64,000 nt of DNA, taken from Sphingomonas nostoxanthinifaciens (GTDB lineage Bacteria; Pseudomonadota; Alphaproteobacteria; Sphingomonadales; Sphingomonadaceae). The stretch lies in assembly GCF_019930585.1 (NCBI RefSeq), contig NZ_CP082839.1, forward strand, positions 496,001 through 560,000, in the 5' to 3' direction. Shown in pieces: positions 8,771 through 17,457 of this stretch. The translations under genes were made by a program, and so were the position numbers. The notes below the pieces were generated by a model that was not told the DNA's origin, ran no database searches, and saw only the letters and a list, made by a program, of their open reading frames with translations. Each line of letters opens with the position of its first letter. The first letter of the stretch is position 1.

Positions 8771-9831
8771 TCTCGCCCGCAGCGGCCTCACGCGGATCGA
8801 TACCGATGCGTTCATGCGCGCGGCGGCGATCTGCAGCATCGTGTGGAATCACGCCAATCCCAGTGCGCTCGGCGCATTCGGCGGCGGCATGACCTTCCTG
8901 ATGATGTTGTCCGGGTTCAACTTCGCCCGCTTCTCGCTGCAGGGCGGGACGCCGGAATCGGTGCGCGCGGCGCTCGTCCGGCTGGGCCTGCGCATCGGCG
9001 TGCCGAGCTTCCTGCTGGTACTCTTCTTCTTCGCCGCGCTGCATCGGTTCGATGCGCGGGAATTGCTGTTCGTCAGCAATTGGTGGACGCGCGATCGCAT
9101 CTCGCTGTTCCCCCTCTGGTATCCGGAGGTGATGCTGCAGATGTTCGTGCTGCTCTATCTGTTGTTCCTGACGCCGCTGGGCAGGGTGGCGCTGTCGCAC
9201 ATGCTGGCTTTCTCGCTGGCCATATTCCTCGTGGGCGCGGGGTTGCGCTACGCCCTGCCGTTCGTGTGGAACACTGAATATCTCAACCACGATCTGCCGC
9301 ACCTGTATCTGTGGAATTTCACGCTCGGCTGGGTGATCTTCTTCCTCGTCGTGGCGCGACCGCCCACCGCGCTGACCGTGCTCCTCGCCATCGGCTGCGT
9401 GGCGCTCGGCTCGGCGGTGGGCTGGGGCGTGCATCGGCTGGATTTCTGGTGGCTGATCGTCAGCGGGGCGATCTTCGTGCTGTTCCGCACGCTGCTGCTG
9501 CCGCGCATCGTCGCGCAGGTGGCGGGCATCAGTGGCGGGCATCATCAGCCAGGCGGCCTTCACCGTCTTCCTGCTGCACCGCTTCTGCTTCGCGCTGATC
9601 GAGCATTTCGTGCCCGCATGGAAGGCGCGCGCGCCGATCCCGCATTTCCTGTTCGCCTTGTTCGCGAGCGTCGGCGTGTGGCTGCTGCTCGTCTCGACGC
9701 GTCGGGCCTATCGCGCGCTCGGCGGGGTGGGCTGGCCGTCGCTGCCGCTCGCCGAGTGGCTGCACTGGCCGGCCGCGCCGGCGATCGATCGCGTGCCGGG
9801 CATGGGCTTCAGCCAGGCCGGCCGGCCGTAA
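8754..9831 (+). pseudogene. Membrane acyltransferase, frame broken by a 13-bp tandem duplication
   Basis: Start TTG at 8754, with AGGAG 7 bp upstream, overlapping the AMP-ligase stop. The first ~259 codons encode a polytopic protein with an N-terminal IVWNHAN and LMMLSGFNFARF, resembling acyltransferase-3-type integral membrane enzymes. At 9519-9544 the sequence gtggcgggcatca occurs twice in tandem. Deleting one copy joins VAQVAGI directly to ISQAAFTVFLLHRF and restores a single frame ending at TAA 9829-9831, with the last membrane spans intact. As given, translation runs into an Arg/Ala-rich shadow frame and stops at 9863. Either a true loss (or reversible slip) or a sequencing or assembly error. 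Probably the acceptor-side enzyme of the ligase upstream. Confidence 0.8.
9519..9544 (+). repeat. 13-bp perfect tandem duplication
   Basis: Two adjacent exact copies of gtggcgggcatca (9519-9531 and 9532-9544). The unit is not a multiple of three and shifts the reading frame of the surrounding acyltransferase gene. One copy alone gives an uninterrupted protein. Confidence 0.95.
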
Positions 9832-9841
9832 CGGGGATGCC

Positions 9842-11272
9842 TCAGGGCGTCGTGGCGGCGTAGCTCCAGCCGCCGCCCAATGCCTTGTAGAGCGTGACGA
9901 GGCGGATCTCGACCTGCGCCTGCGCGCGCACCACGCCGTCCTCTGCCTGGAACAGCGCACCTTGCGCGGAGATCACGTCGAGCTGCGTGGCGACCCCCGA
10001 GGCATATTGATCCTCGGCGGCGGCGAGCGCGCGCCGCTCGGCGGCGACCGTCGCGGCGGCATTGTCGCGCTCGTGCTGCGCTTCGGCATAGCCGGTCAGC
10101 GCATTGTCGACATCGTGCCAGCCGCGCAGCACCGCCTGCTGGTAGGCGATCGCCGCCGCGCGCTGCTGCGACTTGCGCAGCGCCAGCGTGCCCTTGAGCT
10201 GCCCGCCCTGGAAGAAGGGAATATTCACCGTCGGCCCGAGCATGAACGCTCGCGACGCCCAGTCGAATATGGTGCCGGTATGCAGGCTCTCGGTGCCGAA
10301 ATTGCCGCCGAGACTGATCGAGGGGAAGAAGTTGGCGACCGCCACACCGGTGTCGGCGGTGGCGGCGTGCAATTCGGCCTCGGCCTGGCGGATGTCGGGG
10401 CGGCGGCGCATCAATTCGCCGGGCAGGCCGACGGGGACGGCGGGCGGCACCGGCGGCTGGGCTGCAGGCCGGCCGAGCTCGTCGGCGAGCGCGCGCGGCG
10501 GCTCGGCGAGGAGGAAGGCGACGGCGTTCTCCATCGCCGCCTCCTGATTGCGCAGCGACGGCAGCGACTGGGCGATCTCGGTCGCCTGTGCCTCGGCCTG
10601 TGCGACGTCGAGCGTGGTGGCGACGCCGCTGGCGAAACGGTCGCGGGTGAGCCCCACGCGACGCCGGGCCGCGGCGAGATTGTCGCGCAGCACCGCATCC
10701 TGCGCCTGCAACTGGCGGAGCATCAGATAATCCTGCGCCAGCTCGGCCACCGCCGACAGAGCGATGCCATTGCGCGCCTCGATCTCCGCCTGGGTGCGCG
10801 CGCTGGCCGCCTCCACCGCGCGGCGCACCTTGCCGAACAGATCGAGCTCCCAGCTCGCCTGCACCTGCGGCTGGTAGAGGTCGAACTCCAGCGGCGCACC
10901 GGGGGCGGGTTCGACCAGCGAGGCGGTGCCGTTCGCGCTCTCGCGCTCGTGCGTATAAGTTGCGCGCCCACCGGCGTGGGGCAGCCCCAGCGAGGCGGCG
11001 ATCGTGCGCTGGGCGCGCGCCTGGCCGATGCGCTCGGCGGCGCTCTGCAGGTCGAGATTCTGCTTCCCCAGCCGATCGACCAGCGCGGTGAGCTCGGGAT
11101 CGCCGAAGCTCTTCCACCAAGCCGTATCGACCTCGCCGGCATAGGTGCGGCTGGTGACGTCCTGCGGCTCGGTGCCGTAGGCAGCGGGCGCGGCGGGCTT
11201 GGGCCGCTCGAAATTCGGGCCGACGGTGCAGCCGGCGAGCGCCAGCGCACCGACGCAGGCGAAGCGCCTCAT
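9842..11272 (-). CDS. Outer membrane efflux factor, NodT/OprM family
   Basis: 476 aa. Lipoprotein-type signal at the N-terminus (ALALAGC then TVGPNFERP, the usual start of the NodT family). This is followed by two TolC-type repeats rich in Ala/Gln coiled coil and the conserved NFFPSISLGG. It forms the trimeric outer membrane duct for the EmrA/EmrB-type pump encoded just upstream. The ATG at 11272 overlaps the adaptor stop by 4 bp (ATGA), which fixes the start and shows an operon. The final gene of the operon lies 10 bp from the convergent acyltransferase gene. Confidence 0.92.
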   Translation of the reverse strand: MRRFACVGALALAGCTVGPNFERPKPAAPAAYGTEPQDVTSRTYAGEVDTAWWKSFGDPELTALVDRLGKQNLDLQSAAERIGQARAQRTIAASLGLPHAGGRATYTHERESANGTASLVEPAPGAPLEFDLYQPQVQASWELDLFGKVRRAVEAASARTQAEIEARNGIALSAVAELAQDYLMLRQLQAQDAVLRDNLAAARRRVGLTRDRFASGVATTLDVAQAEAQATEIAQSLPSLRNQEAAMENAVAFLLAEPPRALADELGRPAAQPPVPPAVPVGLPGELMRRRPDIRQAEAELHAATADTGVAVANFFPSISLGGNFGTESLHTGTIFDWASRAFMLGPTVNIPFFQGGQLKGTLALRKSQQRAAAIAYQQAVLRGWHDVDNALTGYAEAQHERDNAAATVAAERRALAAAEDQYASGVATQLDVISAQGALFQAEDGVVRAQAQVEIRLVTLYKALGGGWSYAATTP

Positions 11273-12408
11273 CGGATCGTGCCGTCGCCGGCGCGTTGCG
11301 CCCCGACCACGTCGTCGAGATGCGTATCGACGATCGTCTCGACCGACATGCCGACGCGCAGCAGGCGGGCGAGCGGCTGGTTGGGCACGACCGCGATCTT
11401 TACCGGCAGGCGCTGGACGATCTTGGTGAAGTTTCCGGTCGCGTTGTTCGGCGGGATCGGCGACAGCGCCGAGCCGGACGCCGCCGGCAGGCTCTGCACC
11501 ACGCCGTCGAGCCACACGTCATAGGCGTCGACATGGATGCGCGCATGCTGCCCCGGCCGCATGTGGCGCAGTGCCAGCTCGCGATAATTGGCCTCGATAT
11601 AGACCTGGTGCAGCGGCACGACGATCATCATCGCCGCGCCGGGGCTGACATAATTGCCGACCTGCACGCTCTTCTGATCAACGGTGCCGTCGATCGGCGC
11701 GACGATGCGCGTGTAGGACAGGTTGAGCTTGGCCTGCTCGACCTGCGCCAGATCGGCCTGCACCTTCGCCTGCGCGGTGGTGCGGTTGGCCTTGAGCGCG
11801 TCGAGCTGGTGCCGCTGCGCCGACAGATCGGCCTCGGCCGAGCGCAGGCTCGCCTGATCCTGTCGCAGCTGGGCGTCGGCCTGCTGGTGCTGCTGCACCG
11901 TGCCCGCGCCGGTGGTGGCGAGATGGTCGTAGCGCGCGGCATTGGCCTCGCTCAGCGCCAGCCGCGCGCGCGCCGCGAACACCTGCGCTGACGATTGCTG
12001 GATCAGCGAGGGCTGGCGATAGACCTGCGCCTCCGCCTGATCGACCTGCGCGCGATCGGCCGCCACCGCCGCCTCGGCCTGATCGAGCGCGACGCGGAAA
12101 TCGCGATCGTCGATCACCACCAGCGGCTGGCCGGCGCGCACCGCCTGATTGTCGTCGACCGTCACCGCCGCGACCTGCCCCGCCACGCGCGGCGCCACCG
12201 CCGAGTAATGCGCGGCCACGTAAGCGTCGTCGGTCTTCACCCGGCGGTGCGGCAGGAAGACGATCAGCAGCACGATCACCACGAACAGCAGCACGATCGC
12301 GCCGGCGAGGATCCACGGCCAGCGCGCCGAGCGCTCGTGCTTCTCGGCCTCGCGCTTGTCGTGCTCCTCCTGCTGCTTCTTGTCCTGATCGTCTGGTTCG
12401 TCGGCCAT
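11269..12408 (-). CDS. EmrA/HlyD-type membrane fusion protein
   Basis: 379 aa from ATG 12408, preceded by GAGAG about 6 bp upstream. A TTG at 12420 is possible but less likely. A charged, Lys/Glu/Asp-rich cytoplasmic tail (about 30 aa) precedes a single membrane span (about 33-53). After it come the typical KTDDAYVAAHYSAVAPRVAG biotinyl-lipoyl entry, a long Ala/Gln coiled coil, and the second lipoyl half with VDQKSVQVGNYV. It bridges the inner membrane DHA2 permease to the outer membrane factor. Gene order permease, adaptor, outer membrane duct, with gaps of 8 bp and an overlap of 4 bp. Confidence 0.93.
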   Translation of the reverse strand: MADEPDDQDKKQQEEHDKREAEKHERSARWPWILAGAIVLLFVVIVLLIVFLPHRRVKTDDAYVAAHYSAVAPRVAGQVAAVTVDDNQAVRAGQPLVVIDDRDFRVALDQAEAAVAADRAQVDQAEAQVYRQPSLIQQSSAQVFAARARLALSEANAARYDHLATTGAGTVQQHQQADAQLRQDQASLRSAEADLSAQRHQLDALKANRTTAQAKVQADLAQVEQAKLNLSYTRIVAPIDGTVDQKSVQVGNYVSPGAAMMIVVPLHQVYIEANYRELALRHMRPGQHARIHVDAYDVWLDGVVQSLPAASGSALSPIPPNNATGNFTKIVQRLPVKIAVVPNQPLARLLRVGMSVETIVDTHLDDVVGAQRAGDGTIR

Positions 12409-12416
12409 CAGGTCTC

Positions 12417-13970
12417 TCAATGCTTCGCGAGCTGGATGCGCGGGGGATAGGTACGCTCTGGCAGCACGGCCAGCACCGCCATCAGGAAGATGACCAGGCA
12501 GCCGAGCACCAGGAACGTGTCGATCGTCGTCAGCGTCGTCACCGCCGCATCGACGCCGCTATTGAGCGCCTCCAGCGCGCCGGGCGCGCTCGGCACGCCC
12601 TGCGGCGTCAGCGCGGGGCGGACCGCGCCGGGGATCGGCGCCGCCTGGATGAGGTTGAGCCGGTCCGCGCCGATCGTCTCGACGATGCGGGTGCGGTGGA
12701 GCCCGCCGCGCCAGCGCCCGATCAGTTCGATCAGCCACGCGCCGATCGCCTCGGCCACCGCGCGCGGCCCGTTGACCAGCGCGGATGCGTACGGGCCTTC
12801 CTTGGGATCGACGACGTTGGTCGCCATCATCAGCAACGGCATCACGACGAACGAGAAGCCCACCGACTGCAGCATCTGCTGGAGGAAGAATTGGTCGCGC
12901 GTCCAGGCGGGGGTGAGGAACAGGCCCATGATGCACGCGGTGAGGATGCAGGCGAAGCCGACCGCGCTCACCCAGCGCGAATCGACCCACTCGATGTCGA
13001 GCAGCAGAGCGGTGGCGGGCAGCAGCACGAGCTGCGTCGCCGCCACCTCCAGCGTCAGCCAGTGCGCCTGCAGCGGTTTGTAGCCCTTGACCTGCTCGAG
13101 GAAGGTCAGCGGCACCTGGCTCGCCGACAGCGCGATGACGAGGAAGAAGATCAGCGTTAGCGCGGCGTAGGCGAAGTTGCGCCGCTTGAGCAGGTCGAGC
13201 CGGATCAGCGGCTGCTCGGCGCGCGTCTCGCGGATCAGGAAGCCGGCGATGCCGAGGATCGCGACCAACGTCATCACCGCGATGACCGATGAATTATACC
13301 AGTCGAGCCGGTCGCCCTGCTCCAGCACGATCGACAGGCTGCCGAAGCCGGCCGCTACCAGCAGCGCCCCCGGCCAGTCGAAATGCCGCAGGCGATCGTA
13401 GTTCGGCGGATCCTGCATCATCCCCCACCACACCATCACCGCCGCCACCGCGCAGAAGGGCAGCGCCTCGAAGAAGACGAAGCGCCAGTCGTCGACCACG
13501 TCGGTCCACAGGGCGGCGAGCGTCGTCGCGAGGTTGGGGGTGAAGGTCGCGGTGAGCGCGTAGACGGCGAGGCCGTAGAGGCGGATCGGCGGATCGAGCA
13601 CGCGCAGCGCGGTCGTCATCAGCAGCGGGATCGTGAAGCCCGCGGCGAGCCCCTGCAATGCGCGCAGCGACAGCAGGATGGCGGGATCGGCGCCGAACAG
13701 CGGGATCGGCAGCGTCGCCGCGCACGACAGGCCGATCGCGAAGAGTGCGAAATGGCGGATCGAGAAAGCGACGCCCAGCGACGGCGCCATGCACATGCCG
13801 ATCACCTCGCCGGTCACGTAGAGCGTGCGCAGCCAGGTGCCGTCGTCATGGCTGATGCCAAGCCCGCCGGACACGTCGGCAAGCGCGGTCGCGGTCACCT
13901 GATCGTTGAGCTGCGCGACCATTGCCGCGAGCAGGATGCCGCCGAGGCCGACGAGCCGCCTTGTGTCCAC
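12417..13970 (-). CDS. DHA2 family MFS drug transporter (EmrB-like)
   Basis: 517 aa with 14 predicted membrane spans, the DHA2 (EmrB/QacA) layout. N-terminal LNDQVTATALADVSGGLG and WLRTLYVTGEVIGM occupy the positions of motifs D and A seen in EmrB relatives. The start is GTG at 13970 with an AGGGGG-type site just upstream. It is the proton-driven permease of the tripartite system completed by the two genes downstream. No local regulator gene is adjacent, which is unusual for emrAB-type operons that often carry a MarR repressor. Confidence 0.93.
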   Translation of the reverse strand: MDTRRLVGLGGILLAAMVAQLNDQVTATALADVSGGLGISHDDGTWLRTLYVTGEVIGMCMAPSLGVAFSIRHFALFAIGLSCAATLPIPLFGADPAILLSLRALQGLAAGFTIPLLMTTALRVLDPPIRLYGLAVYALTATFTPNLATTLAALWTDVVDDWRFVFFEALPFCAVAAVMVWWGMMQDPPNYDRLRHFDWPGALLVAAGFGSLSIVLEQGDRLDWYNSSVIAVMTLVAILGIAGFLIRETRAEQPLIRLDLLKRRNFAYAALTLIFFLVIALSASQVPLTFLEQVKGYKPLQAHWLTLEVAATQLVLLPATALLLDIEWVDSRWVSAVGFACILTACIMGLFLTPAWTRDQFFLQQMLQSVGFSFVVMPLLMMATNVVDPKEGPYASALVNGPRAVAEAIGAWLIELIGRWRGGLHRTRIVETIGADRLNLIQAAPIPGAVRPALTPQGVPSAPGALEALNSGVDAAVTTLTTIDTFLVLGCLVIFLMAVLAVLPERTYPPRIQLAKH

Positions 13971-14374
13971 CTGCCCCCTGCCGCGTTATCGGATGTGCCG
14001 CGTGACTGAATGTTGCTGATCCGCGCCGGGCGAACGTGCAGGAGGCGTAACGGTTCAATCGGGCCCGTTCGGTGCGGACTGCGGTGGGGCGACGAGACGG
14101 CCAACCGGATCGTGTCTCGGTGGCAGCCACCCACATTCCACCGTCACCCCGGACCTGATCCGGGGTCCCGCTTTCCTTTACCGATAAGGGAAGAAGCTGG
14201 ATCCCGGATCGAGTCCGGGATGACGAAATAGTGATGGCCGCTTTCGCCCATTTGCGGACGTTCCGACCCGACACGTTCGATCTTTTAAGCTGCCGTGCGG
14301 GCCAGCTGTATACGCCGCTTAATGACAGAAAGAAGCACCGCCGATCGCAGGACCGGCGGCGCGTCCATTTGAAG
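13971..14374. other. Intergenic, 404 bp, with one paired palindrome
   Basis: Gap between the start of the DHA2 gene (minus) and the stop of the PEP-CTERM gene (minus). Apart from the paired-palindrome repeat at 14142-14225 I see no gene. The stretch next to 13970 should contain the efflux operon promoter, but no clear -35/-10 pair was identified. Confidence 0.5.
14142..14225. repeat. Paired palindromic repeat (REP-like)
   Basis: Left arm (14142-14168) begins CGTCA and folds as CCCCGGA...TCCGGGG. Right arm (14199-14225) folds as CCCGGA...TCCGGG and ends GATGACG. The two arms are inverted copies separated by about 30 bp. Differences between them are compensated inside each hairpin (C/G in one arm, T/A in the other). 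Same family as 35996-36150, 38794-38888 and 62911-63000. Confidence 0.75.
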
Positions 14375-14893
14375 TCAGGCGAAGCTGACGGCAGCCTTCT
14401 TGCGACGCATCGCCGATCCAACAAGGCCAAAACCGCCGATAAACATCGCCCACGTCGCAGGCTCGGGAACAGAGGCGGCGGGCGCGACCGAAATCGTCAG
14501 ACTGCTCTGGCCAGAGACAATGCTGTTGAGCGTGAAAGTGCCCGTGTTGAATACGGGAGCATTGTTGACAAGCGAGAATAGATCGGGGCCCGCAAACTGC
14601 GTGAAGCCTTGGGGTGAGCCCAAAATGTTCAGTGTCGCGGCGAGGAACGTGCCAAAGCCAACTGTGGCCGCGCCGGTTACACCCCCAAACGAGCCGGCGA
14701 CATTATTGTACGACACCTGATCGCCGATGAAGCTGGAACTTTGATAATCCGGCGTGGTCGCGGTATCGATGCTGAATTGGGCATCGCGGGATCCGCTGAG
14801 CTGGAAGACATAGGTGGTGGCCGAAACCGGTACGGAAACCGTGATTGCAGCGAGCGCAATGCCCGCCGACAGGAAAAGCCGACTTTTCCGCAT
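14375..14893 (-). CDS. PEP-CTERM sorting domain protein
   Basis: 172 aa secreted protein. Signal peptide at residues 1-25 (ending VPVSATT). The Gly/Ser/Thr/Asn-rich middle has no recognisable enzyme motif. The C-terminus reads VPEPATWAMFIGGFGLVGSA then RRKK, the PEP-CTERM tripartite signal (PEP box, hydrophobic helix, basic tail) that exosortase/EpsH systems use to sort proteins to the envelope in exopolysaccharide-producing bacteria. No exosortase gene is in the window. The region is visibly lower in GC than its neighbours. GAGGAT upstream serves as ribosome binding site. Confidence 0.88.
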   Translation of the reverse strand: MRKSRLFLSAGIALAAITVSVPVSATTYVFQLSGSRDAQFSIDTATTPDYQSSSFIGDQVSYNNVAGSFGGVTGAATVGFGTFLAATLNILGSPQGFTQFAGPDLFSLVNNAPVFNTGTFTLNSIVSGQSSLTISVAPAASVPEPATWAMFIGGFGLVGSAMRRKKAAVSFA

Positions 14894-15226
14894 AATTAAA
14901 TCCTCGCCAATCGACTGGACGATGCGTGCAATCGACTGCGCATGAGTTAATAAAAATTAACAGGTCGTCAAAAGATATATGTTTTCAATGACGTGCATCC
15001 GTTTCGAGTTTTCGACGTATGCGTGTCCTGTAAGCTGCCGTAGCAGAAGCGCGGCGCGGCTGACCTCTGATGATAGGAAAGAAGGACTCTGGCACTTTCG
15101 GCTTTGGACTTCGACTGGGACGGATAAAGCCGTCAGATTTTGCTGTCCTCGCATCAGAAAGCAGCCTGTCCGCAATTCACCATTCCCGGCCAATCGTAGG
15201 CAGCACCGCCGCCATAAGCCCACGGC
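14894..15226. other. Intergenic, 333 bp, AT-richer, no recognisable gene
   Basis: Between the PEP-CTERM start and the histidine kinase stop. The first ~120 bp (with gttaataaaaattaac) are A/T-rich and probably hold the PEP-CTERM promoter. A short open frame at 14957-15223 (minus) has no family resemblance, no good ribosome site and unusual composition, so it is not called. Confidence 0.5.
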
Positions 15227-16576
15227 CTAGATAGGCAGGCGCACCCTTGCGAGCAGGCCGCCGCCCGGTGCGTTGCGGAGTCTGATCGTCCCGCCGAATA
15301 GCGACGCCTGCGCGCGCGCGGTGGTCAGGCCGATGCCGCTGCCGCCGGTGGCGCGCGAGCGGCTCGTTTCCAGCCGGACGAACGGCTCGAACATGCGCTC
15401 CAGCGCCTCTTCGGGCAAACCGGGGCCGTGATCGCGGATGCGGATCTCCAGCACCGAGCCGGATCGTACGCAGCGCAGCTCGGCCGAGCCGCCATATTTC
15501 ACCGCATTGTCGACCAGATTGTTGAGGCAGCGGATCAGCGCGTCGGGCTTGGTGCGCACGCTGGCGCCGCAGCCGTCGACGTAGCGCACGTCGGCGCCGA
15601 ATTCGGCGGCATCCTCGGCGAGGCTGGCGAGCAGCGAGTCGATGTCGACCACCTGCCATTCCTCCTTGCTCTCGCTGCTGCGCGCGAGATCGAGGCCCTC
15701 GCGCACCAGTTTGTGCATGGCCGCGAGGTCGGCGACGAGCCGTTCGCGCAGCGGCTCGTCCTGCACCTGTTCGAGCCGCAGCCGGATGCGGGTGAGCGGG
15801 GTCTGCAGATCGTGGCTGATCGCGGCGAGGATCTGGGTGCGCTCGCTCAGCCCCTCCATCACCCGGCGCTGCATCAGGTTGAAGGTCGCGATCGCGGTGC
15901 GCACCTCGCCCGGCCCTTCCTCGGGAATCGGGGCGGGATCGGACGCGACCGAGAAGGTCCGCGCGGCGCGCGTCAGGCGCCGCAACGGCGACGCGGCGAT
16001 CTGCGCCGTCAGCGTCCCCAGCAATGCGCTCGCGCCGATGATGAGCACGAGATAGAGCGGGTCGAGCGTCATGCGCGACGGCAGCACGAAGCGCGGCAGG
16101 CCGATGGCGATGTTCCGCTGCACGCCGGTGCGGTCGCGATATTCGACCAGCCAGCAATCCGATTTCGGCATCTGCGCGATGCCCGCCGCCATCACCCGCC
16201 AATTGAAGCGATGGATCGGGAAGCATTGCTCGCCGCTCACCGCCTGGCCGGCCGCGGTCGGCCCCAGCCGCTCGCGCAGCAGCGCCGTCAGCAGCGGCTC
16301 GGGATCGCGGACATGCAGGCCGGGCGAGGGCGCGCGTGCCCCGAGGATTTCGTCGGACGTGAGCAGCCGCATGCTGCGCTCGGGGTCGACATCCAGCCGG
16401 TGTGCCACGTCGGTGGCGCTGGCGACAACGTTCTGGAACCGCAGCCGCCGGAACATGTGCGCCTGCGCGTCTTCCGAGATCAGCAGGGCGACGAAGGCGG
16501 CGGCGGACATGCCGATCGTCAGCAGCAGGATGATCTGCCCGCGGAGCGACCCGATGAAGGCCGCGATCCGCCTCAT
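15227..16576 (-). CDS. Sensor histidine kinase
   Basis: 449 aa. Membrane spans at about 12-32 and 175-194 bracket a ~140-residue periplasmic sensor region containing two cysteines (in EQCFP and SDCWL), possibly a disulfide. A HAMP-like linker follows. The HisKA box ISHDLQTPLTRIR has phospho-acceptor H255. The HATPase_c motifs are NNLVDNAVKYG (N box), RDHGPGLP (G1), FEPFVR (F box) and GGSGIGLTTA (G2). Its start ATG at 16576 overlaps the response regulator stop (ATGA), so the two are one operon. The divergent neighbour is an RND pump, which this pair probably controls. Confidence 0.93.
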   Translation of the reverse strand: MRRIAAFIGSLRGQIILLLTIGMSAAAFVALLISEDAQAHMFRRLRFQNVVASATDVAHRLDVDPERSMRLLTSDEILGARAPSPGLHVRDPEPLLTALLRERLGPTAAGQAVSGEQCFPIHRFNWRVMAAGIAQMPKSDCWLVEYRDRTGVQRNIAIGLPRFVLPSRMTLDPLYLVLIIGASALLGTLTAQIAASPLRRLTRAARTFSVASDPAPIPEEGPGEVRTAIATFNLMQRRVMEGLSERTQILAAISHDLQTPLTRIRLRLEQVQDEPLRERLVADLAAMHKLVREGLDLARSSESKEEWQVVDIDSLLASLAEDAAEFGADVRYVDGCGASVRTKPDALIRCLNNLVDNAVKYGGSAELRCVRSGSVLEIRIRDHGPGLPEEALERMFEPFVRLETSRSRATGGSGIGLTTARAQASLFGGTIRLRNAPGGGLLARVRLPI

Positions 16577-17301
16577 TCGAAGCCCACGTCGGCGGCGAAG
16601 ACATAGCCCTCGTTGCGGACGGTCAGAATCAACTCGCCTGGGCCGCCGGCATCGCTCAGCTTCTGGCGCAGGCGGCTGATCTGGAGGTCGATCGTGCGAT
16701 CGAACGCCACCGTCGCGCGCCGCTCGGGCGACAGCGTCTCGCGCGTCAGCACGCGGTTGGGCGCGTCGACGAAGCGGTCGAGCAGGCGGAACTCGCCCGA
16801 CGACAGGATCACCAGCCGCCCGTCCGGCGCCACCAGCCGCCGCTGGAGCAGGTCGAGCCGCCAGTCGGCGAAGCGGGCAAAGCGCGCGCCGCGCGGCCGG
16901 CCGCTCGGCTCGGCCCGCTGGCGCCGCAGAAGGTTGCGGATGCGGGCGAGCAGCTCGCGCGGCTCGAACGGCTTGGTCAGGTAATCGTCGGCACCCAGCT
17001 CCAGCCCCAGCACCCGATCGATCGCGCCGCCGCGCGCCGTCACCATGATGATCGCGCCGACATGGCCTTCGGCACGCAGCTCGCGGCACAGCGCGAGGCC
17101 GTCGCCGTCGGGCAGGTTGAGGTCGAGCACCAGCAGATCGATCGGCTCGGCGGCGAGATGGCGGCGGATCTCGGCGATCGATCCGGCCGCACGCACGGCA
17201 TAGCGCTCGCGCGCGAGCTGCTCCGCGATCAATGCGCGAATATCCTCATCGTCGTCGGCGACGAGGATGGTCGTCTCTGCTGCCTCCACGGTCTCGCTCA
17301 T
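16573..17301 (-). CDS. OmpR/PhoB-family response regulator
   Basis: 242 aa from ATG 17301. An upstream in-frame start at 17352 would add about 17 residues of non-conserved sequence. Receiver domain with VADDDED acidic pocket and phospho-acceptor D60 in VLDLNLPDGDG, then TARG and YLTKPF (conserved Lys). The C-terminal winged-helix domain (about 140-240) includes TIDLQISRLRQKL and ILTVRNEGYVF. Cognate kinase gene overlaps downstream. A direct repeat of GATACAC in the upstream divergent region (17346-17362) matches how this class binds DNA. Confidence 0.93.
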   Translation of the reverse strand: MSETVEAAETTILVADDDEDIRALIAEQLARERYAVRAAGSIAEIRRHLAAEPIDLLVLDLNLPDGDGLALCRELRAEGHVGAIIMVTARGGAIDRVLGLELGADDYLTKPFEPRELLARIRNLLRRQRAEPSGRPRGARFARFADWRLDLLQRRLVAPDGRLVILSSGEFRLLDRFVDAPNRVLTRETLSPERRATVAFDRTIDLQISRLRQKLSDAGGPGELILTVRNEGYVFAADVGFE

Positions 17302-17345
17302 GTCGGGTGGGCCTAAGGCGTGCAAACGCCGCCGCGCCAGCGTTG

Positions 17346-17362
17346 GATACACAATGATACAC
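17346..17362. promoter_or_regulatory. Candidate response-regulator box, GATACAC direct repeat
   Basis: GATACAC occurs twice with a 3-bp spacer, a 10-bp period, in the 156-bp region between the response regulator (minus, start 17301) and the RND operon (plus, start 17458). OmpR/PhoB-type regulators bind tandem half-sites one helical turn apart, so this is a sensible site for controlling the pump and for autoregulation. Inference from position and spacing. Confidence 0.45.
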
Positions 17363-17457
17363 CGGGCAACCTGCCGCTACCCGATGACGCAGTGCAGCAC
17401 ATGCCGGTTACAGCTTGATCCTGTTGCTCCGGCCCGGCGAGGCGGCAAAGGGCGGCC

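Noticed and set aside
9962..11524. Long plus-strand frame (520 aa) opposite the NodT/EmrA genes
   Set aside because: Composition of a shadow frame. The minus-strand genes have signal peptides, family motifs and ATGA overlaps.
14957..15223. Possible 88-aa gene on the minus strand
   Set aside because: No family, no ribosome binding site and unusual composition. Treated as intergenic.
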